This document shows, in pieces, positions 35,272 through 47,800 of a stretch of DNA of 64,000 nucleotides (position 1 is the stretch's first letter; each line of letters opens with the position of its first letter). The notes beneath the pieces are model-generated. The model did no database searches. It was not told the origin of the DNA and was given only the letters and a program-made list of their open reading frames with translations. The translations under genes and the position numbers were made by a program. This stretch comes from Xestospongia bergquistia (taxonomy: Eukaryota; Porifera; Demospongiae; Haplosclerida; Petrosiidae): assembly GCA_963965975.1 (NCBI GenBank), contig OZ014416.1:1364001-1428000 (forward strand), read 5' to 3'.

Positions 35272-37393
35272 TTAGACATCAGGAATAGAATGATCCATTA
35301 TTTTCTTCAGCTTAGATCCCATACTATAAAAGGATATCACATGATAGTCATAACATTGTCATAGTAATATCAGAAAAATGTAACTTACTTCTTGATCATG
35401 TGATCATATACAAACTTGGGCATAATGGTAATTGTGACAGTACGAGGGCTCTCAGCAAATATTTCTCCAATGGCCTTGTCCTATAAAAATAAAATGGTAT
35501 TTATAAAAAAATTAAATTTATGCATATAGACACCAACCTTTAAGCCAATAACATTTTGACCATTCACTTCAGTGAGGTAATGGTCAATTAAAATACCATT
35601 ACGAGCAGCTGAAGAATCCTTGACAATAGTTTTAATCTCTCCATTATTGAAGGCAAAGCCAACATGGTTAGAACTGTCTTTCTGCATTGTGATTGTACGT
35701 TCAAAAGGCCTACAGACAGAGAGAACAGACAGTTAACAATAAGTACATGAACAGTAATTGAATAGTGAACATATATAGTGCATATTAGTATTACCTGTCT
35801 CTAACAGCCAAAGTGATCCTATCAGATGGAGCTTTCTTGATCAGCTTAACCATTTTGTCCTCTGAGTAGCCGGCAACAGTTTCTCCATTTACTTGTAAGA
35901 TCTGGTCACCAAATCTTAGACCAGCCATAGCAGCTGGTGATCCAGTCTGAACAAAACAGACAAATACACCTTTGCTTTGAATGTGGAAAGAGACACCACA
36001 TTTTCCTTTTCCATCCTTACAAAGAACCACCTCTCGTACACCTAATATAAAATCATTCATAAATAATTCAATAACATATCAGGTAATCCAAGTACAATGT
36101 GAATGGATGTCATTATAATACATATACTGTTATATGTAGGAGGTGATGTGTGGTATTTCTTACCTTGCTTGATCTGTGCACGTCGGATACCAACATTACC
36201 AACTCCACTAACAGGTCCAGAGGCTGTTGTAGAGACAGCAGTAGTTACAGGTACTACAGCTTGGTGTGGATGAGGAGGCTAGACAGAGAGAGAGAGAGAG
36301 GAAAGGAAGGTCAAGTTTTTTACTTTTATCATTATAGTCACAAACAACAAAGAGGTAGTACATTTAATATTCAGACACAATTATAAACTACCACATGACA
36401 TTCATGATAACATGATATCACATGTCCATAAATACAATCACATGACTGAACCAGAACTATAACACTAACAAAACAATGAATATCGTTAGCAACTCCCTTA
36501 TTAGTATTACATTTTATTAGAGGCTAGACAGGAGGAAAAGGAAGATCAAGTTTTCTCAAACAACAAAGAGGTAGTATATTTAATATCCAGACATAATTAT
36601 AAACAAGCACATGACATATTCATGATAATATGACATCACATGTCTTGTGCATGCATCAAGCAATCACATGACTGAACCAGAAAGCAATGAATATCGTTAG
36701 CAACTCCCTTATTAGTAATGAAATAACATTCTATTTCCATATTTTATTAGTACACCAAAAGGAAGTTAATGTGTGGATTTTGGACAGATCATTGACACTA
36801 GAATCCTTTTAAATTACACACATATTTACCTATCAACATAATTATGAATGTACAAAAGAGTCCCTTACTAACGTAACATGTCAAAGTACATGCATTAAGT
36901 TCAAATTATAGCAAATAAATACCATGTACATGACAAATTAAACTATAGCACAAGACAGATTGTATGCAATGACCAAATGCTGTTATGCAATGACAAAGTG
37001 CTGTAATGTAATGTACTCTTAGACTTAGTTCACACAATGTATAGGTAAAGATAGATGAACATGTTTATAGCAATGAGCACTTAGTTAAAAAACATACTGG
37101 AGTGTAGTGCTTGATATCCAATCCCATATAATCTTCAAGACTAGGATACAGGCCACCTCCAGTGGCAACATGTACTACTTGACCAGAAGTGGGAGGTGCT
37201 GTTACAGCAGGACGTTGAGCCTGAGGATGTGGCTGAGCACGTACCTGAGCCTGAGGTAAAAATAAAAACAGAATGAGGTTTTGATATAATTAACAAGAAA
37301 ATTGACTATAACTATAAATATCTAGACTAGCATTCTACTTACACCAGCCATTTTGGTGACAGTCATATCTTCTAGTGAAGGATAAAGAGACAT
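35272..37393 (-). CDS. SDCBP: Syntenin (tandem PDZ adaptor)
   Basis: Syntenin binds syndecan tails and ALIX and acts in exosome biogenesis and membrane trafficking. The N-terminus starts [12 protein letters not shown] and a second [12 protein letters not shown] follows, the LYPxL type that binds ALIX. A proline- and glutamine-rich linker leads to PDZ1 ([40 protein letters not shown]) and PDZ2 ([48 protein letters not shown]). The protein ends IMDHSIPDV at a stop at 35272-35274, like the human ending TIPEV. The intron at 36279-37100 holds a 240-bp duplication. Divergent from OSER1 across 229 bp. Confidence 0.97.
36279..36760. repeat. Two-copy duplication spanning a syntenin splice acceptor
   Basis: About 36279-36520 and 36530-36760 align: both start AGGCTAGACAG and share AACAACAAAGAGGTAGTA, CACATGACTGAACCAGAA and ATCGTTAGCAACTCCC. 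The duplication copied the acceptor and its pyrimidine tract. Confidence 0.85.
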
Positions 37394-37622
37394 TTTGGCT
37401 GCTTTATAATGACTTCGGACAAAATAATTTGTTAAACTTGAGAATTGAGTCAAATGAAGAAAGAGTTCAGCACTTTACTCTAAAATACAGAGTACAACGG
37501 AACAGTAAAAGGATCATATGATCCACGTGATCGTCAACAAGCTAATACGTCATTATGATGTATTGGGAAGTGTATTAATAGTAACATGTCCTTAGCAACC
37601 AAAGTTGTACTGTTGTAAAGAG
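37394..37622. promoter_or_regulatory. Divergent promoter syntenin/OSER1 (229 bp)
   Basis: CACGTG at 37524-37529 sits near the centre, within an imperfect palindrome GATCATATGATCCACGTGAT. No TATA box is evident. Confidence 0.55.
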
Positions 37623-38228
37623 ATGGCCAGAAACCCATCTCCTACTTTAGATTTATTAGTAAGTCTGGAGGCTCTTAAACTGGACAATGAGAGAGGCAAA
37701 GAGGAAGAGTAAGTATTTACTCTCTTAAAGTTAGTGAGTTTTTCTTCCACTGTTAGGTCATTGGAGGATAATAGCATCAACTCAGAAGAACAGGATTGGA
37801 AGCAAGATAACACTAAAACTGACCAATCAGATTTAGCTGAAAACTTAAATTTTAATGACTGCCAAGCAAGTAAATATCACTTAAGTTGCCATGGAAATAG
37901 TGAAGCTGGCCTAGCATCATTAGAATCATTGAACGCAAATTTAACAGACCAGCCTCCCATATTTTCATGTAACTGCATGTGTCATTACCATGACAACAAA
38001 GACATGTTATGTGATTCTTGTGACTGTCGATCCATTCAATATGGGTTGGAATATATAGAACCACACCCATCATCCTTTACTAGTCATCTGCCCACTCAGA
38101 GATTGTCTTGTCGTCAAGAAGTTTTGTACCATAATGATGTGACAGTAGATGAATTGGCAGGATATTTAGATGAACTGCTTCATTTACCACGACCCATGTC
38201 AGATATGGCAGAATTAATGTATGCCTGA
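37623..38228 (+). CDS. OSER1: Oxidative stress-responsive serine-rich protein 1 homologue
   Basis: OSER1 is a poorly characterised FOXO-responsive, stress-linked protein. Two exons (37623-37708, 37757-38228) give 185 aa. The C-terminus DVTVDELAGYLDELLHLPR followed by PMSDMAELMYA matches the family signature ([20 protein letters not shown] then MSHMAEMMYT in human). The upstream cysteine cluster CNCMCHYHDNKDMLCDSCDC corresponds to the human CTCIGKECQC. The N-terminal half is acidic and poorly conserved. The protein is shorter than the human 292 aa. Confidence 0.85.
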
Positions 38229-38580
38229 TTTTTCATCCAAATTTTAATACTAATCAAGAAATTCTTTAAAAATTGTTTATAAAATTATTTTATGCAAATA
38301 TTGAAAGCAAAGACAGTGATGATGATAGTGGCCCCGAGAGTACTAGAATGCATATGCACACCATAAACTGTTGTACTGTTGTTGTATAGTGTGATTATAA
38401 ATATATTATTCACAGGTACAACTGACTGATTACAATTACAAAGTCCAATATAATAATATTGAGAAGATTGGTTTATAATACAATGTTTAAAGAAAAGTTT
38501 AGATGTGAAAAAAGTGAACTGTTTTTAAAGAGGAACTATGCTTAAAATTATTACTAGTATTACACAGACAAGAGGCTCAA
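38229..38580. other. Convergent intergenic region OSER1/TPR
   Basis: 3' flanks of two converging genes. AT-rich, with no further gene seen. Confidence 0.45.
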
Positions 38581-41500
38581 TTACTTTCGACCTAGAGCAC
38601 CTCGCCCTCTTCTACCACCTATAATAAAACCAAATCAATCCTTCTAATTAATAGGAGTCTATCTAAAATACCTCGCCCTCTAGGCCGGCGAATAGAGGCA
38701 CTAGTCTTAGCGACCTTGACTGGCCTTTGAGTACCCGATGAACCACCTAATTAAGATATAAAAATCAAGGGTATTACTCACATTAGATCTTACTAGTTGA
38801 AGGTTGGTCCCAAATAATGGGTTGTATTATCTTTGACCTCCCTTGAGTACTGGGTTCTACTTCTTGAGTGGTCGGTACATTTCGTGATGATGAAGGCTGA
38901 GAACCAGTTTCATCAGTGACAACGATGACTGGAGGAACCTCAGCCAGTTCACCTTCTTCAATGTCTGTAATAATAAGTATGATTTGAAAGTCCTCTAGTG
39001 ATGTAGTCATTAATTTTAACATGTACCATCATCGCTTGAGGAATCCTGTGCTATAATCTCATCAATGACATCATCACCAATGTCACCATCTTGTCCAACT
39101 TCCATAAGCATTTGTACTTGATCATCTTGGTCGGTTGGCTCAGGAGGTGAAGGCTCATGAATCACCTCAGATGATAAAGGATGGGCAGAACCAGTAGTAC
39201 TACTTAGTTCTTCAAGTTGAGTTTCTCCCAATGATGAAATAACTAAAGAAACTATTTGAAATTAATCATTGTATGGATCATATTATTACCTCCAGCCTGT
39301 GAGGAGGTTCCTACAATATTACCAGAGGAGTGTGGCACACTATGAGATTGCTCAGTGATTAGTGTACTTGTAGGGGCAGTCAGCTCACCAGGAACGCTCC
39401 TAAAAAGATGACATCATAATGACATTGTCTAAAGGAATAGGTTTACAAAAAACATATGTAGTAATCATTTCTCATACATAATATCACTAATTCATGACAA
39501 GCAGATGTTTAGTTGTGAACAAGGTACATATACATATTGAAATAAATTTTATACAACATGTTACAATTCCAAATTATCCCTCTTTAATGAATCATAATGA
39601 CTAACTGAGCTGGGGTCTTTCCCAGTTGTTTGTCATCAGCCAATACAGGCGTACAAGGTACTTGATGATCATCACCAGTGGTCACGCCCATTTCAATGCC
39701 CTAATATAGAAATGAAAACAGTACATGTAGTATGTTACATGTAGTTGTTTGTTACTGGAGTGTGAGCTCGCTCCCCAAATGTCAGCCTCAGTCTTCTTGC
39801 TGGATCTGATTGGTTAGTTGTCATGATAACAGGTGGGCGTGGTAAACTAGTTGACGATGATGGAGCTGGAATTTCAACAGTTATCTGTGACAGCATAAAT
39901 GATTATGCATGATAATCACCATGACGATACTATATGTATTCATGTAAGCGTTTTACCTCATCATCAGGTAAATCCACACTATGCTCTTCAGTAACTGGGG
40001 GTGTGGTTTCATCTAACACAATAAGCTCCTGTGAGGACAATGAATGAGACTCTTGTTTCTCATCCTCACTCATCTATAATACAATTAAGTGGGCGTGGTC
40101 AACAGGCAATAGGTGCTGTGGTCATACCTCTTCATCACTGACATCAACTTGAATTACAAAGGGTTCTTCTCTCTTCTCATTGTCTTCCTCCTCGTCTTCA
40201 CCTTCACCCTCACCTTCACCCTCTTCTTCATCAACAACTTCCTCATTGTCTTCCTCTTCTACTTCCTCTTCCTCCACCTCTTCCTCACCTCTCTCTTCGT
40301 CAACATATTCATCAACTGACACAACAACTTCAACAACCTCTTCTAATTAAAGCACATAACATAATATTCATCTAACTGTGGTCTATCCATCCATCAATTG
40401 TCCATTAATCTGTTCATTGATCCAATGGTCTACCTCTCATTCAACTGTTTGTACATTCATACCTTGTTCCTCTTCATTCTGCTCTCTCTCTAATGATTCT
40501 GGCAATGGCTCACTTGGAGCCACATCTTCCACTGGCTCTGTGATCACTGTAGCTTCAGGTTCAGTATCCATGGTAACCTCTTCTTCATCAGGTATTACCT
40601 GAGAACTTGTCAAACCAGTTTCTTCAAGAGGCTCAGTAGCTTCATCAGATGTCGTATCAGCAACAATTTCTGAACTAGGCAATTCAGTTGACTCCAATCT
40701 CCTGTGTGGCTCCTCCGTTACCATAGCAACATTTTCAGTTACATCAACATCATTAGGAGGTGTGGCTTGTTCATCAGGGGGTTGCATTTCCTGATCACTC
40801 TGAGTGTCTGGAGCAGCCATTGACTCGGTAGGTACAGCATTATCGACTAATGGAGCAGAGGAGGCATGGTCAGTTGTAGTGGAAGGTTCAGCTTCAGATA
40901 CAATTTGTTGCTTTGGTCTTTTTGTAGCAGGAGGCTGTTCACCAACAGAAGAACTACAAGAGGACACAAGTGTAATGATAAGGAGAGACTTGGTATACAA
41001 TGTAGCATATACATGTACATGAAGAACACTAGCAAGGCCCTATTAAAGATTATTGCATATTATCTATATTTTTTAACCTTTCTATAGCTTCTCTAGTCCT
41101 TTTCACAGGACGTTCAATCAATCTAGTTGGTGGGGCATTGCTAACATCGGCTACGCTACTTGTGGGCGTGGCCTGAGGTCGAGCCTGTGTAACATGTAAA
41201 GGAGGTGACGATCTCACAAAAACGGCAGCAGAACCAATGGTAGATTGAGTTGGTGTAGCTTCAGTAGTCACTGGGATAGAGGTGGTTACTTGAGTTGGGG
41301 TCACATGAGCCGTGGGAGCTGTTGTAGTTTGTAGAGGCATGGGACGAATACTAGCAGTGGGTGTGGTTGTCACTGTAACTGTTGGTCTCACAGCAGCTGT
41401 TGGAGCTAAACAAAATACAAGTAGACATTATTCACATAACTGTCCAATACCAATATATTCATTCTTTTTATTTCTGCATCAATTTTCTAATACATACCAG

Positions 41501-41803
41501 GTTGTGTAGTAACTGTAGTACTTGGTGATTCCACAGATGCTACCACAGTGGGTTGTACTACACGACGTCTTGTGGTTTTGCTTCGAAGCTCTTGTTCTAA
41601 TTTAGCAATTTTTTCTTCTAATTTTTTTGTTTCCACATCATGTTGTTGTTGTAGTGTTTGTAATTCTGTTGGAAGACAATAGTAATGATGGGTGTGGTTC
41701 ATTGATAGGCTACACCTACCAGCAGTTGAATCTTGTGATTCCAGTTCAGTTACTCTTTGAGCAAGCTCATCTTGAGAAGCTGTGAGTGAGTGAGTGTGTA
41801 TAT

Positions 41804-41843
<40 letters not shown>

Positions 41844-44800
41844 CCAATTAACATTCATAAAATTCCAACCTTTAGCTTCCTTTAAGCTAGTTTCCACATT
41901 TTCTTTCTCTATTTTGAGAGCATCGTGTTTTGCTTTTAAAAGTTTAGCTGTCTTCACAACTTTTGCTAGTCTTTCTTCTTTGTCAGCTAAACTCACTTTA
42001 GTAGTCTCCAGCTCCTATACAATGGACACATAGAGCATTGACATATGTATATGGATGAATAGATAAGTAAAAATGGACAAATAAACGTGAAAATGGACAC
42101 TCACAGATTTTAATTGATCGATTTGTTCTTGAGATTCATTAACAGCTGGTTGTTGGTCAGTAGATTCAGGAAGTGTACGTTTGGCTTCTTCTAGTTGTGA
42201 CTCTAAGTCTGTCTTTTGAGCTTCAAGTTCATCATTTTTCTTTTTATACTCTTCTGATAATGAGCGATATCTTCGACCAAGTTCCCTTAACTGCAAGAGG
42301 ACACAATTACATGTAATGTACAGAGTTAAATTAACAGGACACAATTACACATACAGAGTTAAATTAACAGGACACAATTACATGTAATGTACAGAGTTAA
42401 ATTTAACATACTTTAGTTATCATTTTATTCTTTTCACCAAGTTCATCTTTGACAGTTTTCAATTCTGCTTGTAGCTTACTAAGCTCCTCCCCTAGCTCCT
42501 CCTCTTTCTTTCCACATGTGTCTGCAAGTTCTTGTAACCTTCCTATTTCTTCTGTCATTTTTTTCTTCTCATCTTCCTTCTCCTGTTTGATAGATTCAAA
42601 CTCTGTTTTGAGAGATGCCAGCTCAGCATTTCTTGCATCCTTTTCCTCTCTAGACAAGAGATCACATGACTGTCACATGATAGAACTGTTAACACTTACA
42701 CTAATTCCTTGTACTCTTCAGGATCAATCTTGTTATATTGTTCAATAAGCTGATTGGTACGTGCATTCCATCGTTCCACTTCATTTTTGAGAGCAACTTT
42801 TTCAGCTAACAAAGAGTCTTTTTGAGCTGTTAGTGAGTGTTGTGTCTCCTGAAGAGACTGAATTAGTTTCTCATTATCTAGTGCCTTCTCTTCTAGTGTC
42901 ACTAACTATAGACAAAAGGGCATGTAAGATTGCTATGACAACATGTTGCCATGGAAACTCACTTGTTTCTTCAAGGAATCCTTCTCTTCTCTTAGCAATG
43001 TATTACTATCACTGAGGATGTTCAAAGTCTGTACTTTACTCATAATCTCTTCATACTGAGCTGATGTTTCTTGATGTGCCTAAAATAAAGTTATTCGATA
43101 CTATTGTGTTGCCATGGTAACCAACCTTAGTAGCTTCCGAGAGTTCTTGAAGTTGTGAGTTAGAATCAGCTAATTGTCTCTGCAGACGATCAACTGTTTG
43201 TTTCAGTTGAGTACATTCACTTTCAACCATTTCTCTTTTTGTTACAGCTATTTCTTTTTCTCTTTTAACATAACGTATAATCTCCCATAAATGATCAGAA
43301 TTAGAAGGTGTGGCTAGTCCTCCTCCTTCTTCAATGCTTTCAGTACGATCGGCTTGTAAGGGTACAATACTGCCCCCACTTGGTTGAGTTAATGTGATGA
43401 TTCGAGCAGATAATTTTTCAGATTCACTGTGCAATAATTCATTTTGAGTATTTAGATATTCACAACGCTCTTCTAATGTTGTTTTCTCTTTCAGTAAACT
43501 TTCCTCTCTCTCTTTATAAGTAGCCTATAATATATAAATCATGTGACATTCATGTGACAATGAAATGGACCGTGTGATAGTCATGTGAACAATTACACTA
43601 GCCTACCATAAAATTATCTTGCTCTTCTTTTAGTTTTGTTATTTCTTCCTTAGTTGAGGCTAATTCTTCTTGTCTTTCTTGTTCTTTGTCTCTCAATGTC
43701 GCAAGTTCTTCCATAGTATGTCCATGTTGAACAAGTTCTCTCTGATAAAGATCCTGATATTCATGTGACAAGTTAGAACAACTACAGAAAAGATTGTAAT
43801 GATAATTTGAAAACAAGACAATTAACTTTAATGTTACTAAAAATAGATTTAGACACAGAGTTAAACTATTTATAGCAACTACAGGCAATATTACATAGAT
43901 ATAGTTGACATGTGTATTAACAAGGTATATACTAAACCTGTAGAGGACTACAAGGTTTCTTTTCACAACTACAAACCGTTTAGCATCTTCTCTGGCAACT
44001 AAATGATCAGTTTGAGCTTGAATAAGATTCTCCTTGGCCTCTTCTACTTGAGAATGTAATTCTTTAGTAGTATCTTGTGTAGCCACCAACTACTCAAAAC
44101 TATACAGTCAGAGACCAACAATCTATTTTAAATACTTACTTTTTCCTGGGTCTCTTTTAATTCAGATGTTAGTCTGGACTCTATATCATCTTTCTCTTCT
44201 TTCAATGACTCCAGTTCTGCTAACAGATCTTTCTCTCTTGACTGAAAAACAAAGTGTAAAAAATAACAATAAAAATTTAGTAAATATAACAACATTGTAT
44301 TTTAACAGATTCTCATTCCCAATCTTTCAATTCTCCAATCCAGAATGAGAATGGGAATAGAATTACTAATTTTATAAAATATTTATGTTCACTTACTTGT
44401 AGTCTCTCCAATTCTGTGTTTAATTTGGTAGTGAACTCTTCTGATGTTTTATTTAGTTCTTGTAATGCTTTCTCGTTAGCTTCACTCATTTCTTTGTATT
44501 GTGTAGTATGACTTTGAGCTGATTGGAGTTGCTCTTGAAGACTAGATATCTAAAATGAGAATGAAACAAGACTTACCAATCCATCCATCTATCATAACAT
44601 ACTTTATTAGTAGCATCTGACAGTTTGCGTTCCAAAAGTCGGACTTTAGATCTAAATTCTGCTCCAGCATCTTCTTCCATAGCTCTTAGTCGATTGTTTG
44701 CCTCTTCTAATTGACGTTGGGTCTCTTGTAAGGCTTCTTTAGTAGTACTTAGTGCAGAATCTAAATTTTTAACTCTTTCTTCACTTGTTGTAAGTGTTTG

Positions 44801-47800
44801 ATATAGTTCAGTCTCGTGAGTTTGAGTTAACAACAATTTTTTGGAGACATCTTGAATCTAAAAACATAATGGATACTATTCAATAAGATTTGAATAGTAC
44901 CACTGTGACATCTTGTACAGAATAGATGTATACTATATATGGTAACTAGTATATATTGAATAATGCAATATAAATGTACATTATACATGTATACTATATA
45001 TGGTAACTAGTGTATATTGAATAATGTAATATAAATGTACATTATACATGTATACCATATATGGTAACTAGTATATATTGAATAATGCAATATAAATGTA
45101 CATTATACATGTATACCATATATGGTAACTAGTGTATATTGAATAATGTAATATAAATGTACATTATACATGTATACCATATATGGTAACTAGTATATAT
45201 TGAATAATGCAATATAAATGTACATTATACATGTATACCATATATGGTAACTAGTATATATTGAATAATGTAATATAAATATACATTATACATGTATACC
45301 ATATATGGTAACTAGTATATATTGAATATAAATGTACATTATACATGTATACCATATATGGTAACTAGTATATATTGAATAATGTAATATAAATGTACAT
45401 TATACATGTATACCATATATGGTAACTAGTATATATTGAATAATGTAATATAAATGTACATTATACATGTATACCATATATGGTAACTAGTATATATTGA
45501 ATAATGTAATATAAATGTACATTATACATGTATACCATATATGGTAACTAGTATATATTGAATATAAATGTACATTATACACGTACACATACATCACACG
45601 TCTATTGTAAAGTAACAGCTGCACATACTACATTACTGTTAACTTACCTGTGTCTCATAAGCATCTTTTATTTTCTCTCTCCTTTCTTCCTCGGTGTGTA
45701 GTTTTTCTTTCACAATAACTAACTCCTTCTCTAAAGCTTGTGCTTGTGAGGTAAGTCTTGTTTTTGTTTCAAAGTCACTTCTCTCTAGATTATTTTGAAT
45801 TGTTTGAAGATTAGTTAACAAAACATTTTGAGCTTTTTGTTCTCTCAGAAGACTCTCATATTGTTGACGAGCACGTCGTTCACTCTCAACTAGTAAGTCT
45901 CGTTCTGATTTTAGAGTACGTTGTGTCACTTCAAGATGAGAATATTTCTCTCGTGATGATAATAGTTCCTGAGTCAGAGTGCTAACTGTCCCCTAAAAGG
46001 AAGAGAAAACAATAGAATAAAACAATACAAGATTAACAAAAGACATGATTTCTTGTACTACTTAATATACATCAATCAAAAGATAAAAGGAACAGCCATC
46101 CATCCACTTTTTTTCTTACTTGATGTTTTGTTAAAGAGTTAGTCATGACTTTCTCTTTATTTCTAAGAGCTGTCATTTCACTTTTTAACTCTTTATAATT
46201 TGATTCTAACATTTGATAACGTTCATTAGAATACTCCAACTAATGCAGAAAACAAAAAAATTAAATACATTAAGAAAAATTAACCCCTTGATAACATATT
46301 AATTACAAGGGATTATAATATTGTTGCATGTACATGTATATATTCTTAACAGAAATATTACATGTACATGCCCACATTTATTACATGTACATGTCCACAT
46401 GTATTACATGTGCATCTGCCCACATATATTACATATGCATCTACTTCATGTATTATATGTATAATATGTACATGTAATACATTTACTTTGGACACTAATT
46501 TGGCATTATCAAGTCGAGTACTGGCAGCTTCATCACGATATTGATTAATTTGTTCTTTTAATACATTGTCATTAGCTGCCTTTTCCCGCCTGTAATATTG
46601 AAAAAACATCTCATAATTAGAGTTGCCAATATGGCAATATCTTATAATTTGTACCTATAAGCTTCAAACTGCTCTTTAAGCTCTTGCAATGCTTGATCAG
46701 TTGCAGCCATTTTTTGAGGGGTGGAGCCAATGGAATGAGCAGAGTCTTGACTTACATTCAACTACAGTGTTAACATGTAAACTGGTTTAACATGTTTGAC
46801 TAACCAAACTGCCATCGCTCTCAGGTAATGGTGTGCTCTGAGCTAGTAAGATCCTGTACATATCTCTCTGTTTCACAATAGCTTCAACCATTTCTTTCTG
46901 TCTCTCACGAGACTCTTTCAAAGAATCAAGCTCTCTGAGTAAAAAATAAACAACAATATTACTCCATCTTTGTTTCTACAATTTTAGGTTAGTAACCATG
47001 ACAACTTATATGTATATTATTATCATAATACATATATCTACTCACTTGATAGCATCATCAAGACGCTGTCTAAGTTCTAGTGTTGCCTGAGACTCTTCCT
47101 CGTTCTCTCTCTGTTCGCTGCTCTCACTCAATTCTCTAACAACAGCAAGTAACTTTTGATTCTGTTCTTGAAGTTCTTCAATGTTACGAAAAATGACCAA
47201 ATGATCACTAATGACCTTATAAGGAATATGTTAACACTTTTGATGAAAATTAAGATCATTGCCTACTTGTGAAGAAGTGGTGATGTCATCACTGCTAATG
47301 TCATGTGACCAGTTATGTGATGTTGATGCCACACCTCCACGAGCTTCTTCACATTCTTTCAATAATGTTTTTACTTGTCGTCCCAAATCTCCACTTAAAA
47401 CTTTGAGACGTTTGTTCTCACGTTCTACACTGCGAGTAACTTTAAGAGCTTCTTCAGACTCTAATCTAAGTGTCTCGCATTCTTCAAGAACATTTTCTAA
47501 TTTATCTTGTTGACTTTGACATCTGATAGAGAAGAGAGAGCGAGAGAGATTATCATTAAAGATGAAATAATTCTCATAATTCTGTATAGCACACACACAC
47601 ACACACACACCACACACACACACAAATGTGTGTTTGATCCACCCCTACTCATCATGTGGTGTATGATCATGTGACTACTGACTACCATGTAGTGTAGTAT
47701 GATAAAATATTTTAGCTTTAGTAGCTCATTTAATTCAGTTTCAGTTCAACAGTGCCTCAAGATTTGTTTTAATTTTAGTCTATTTAATAGGAATACTCTA

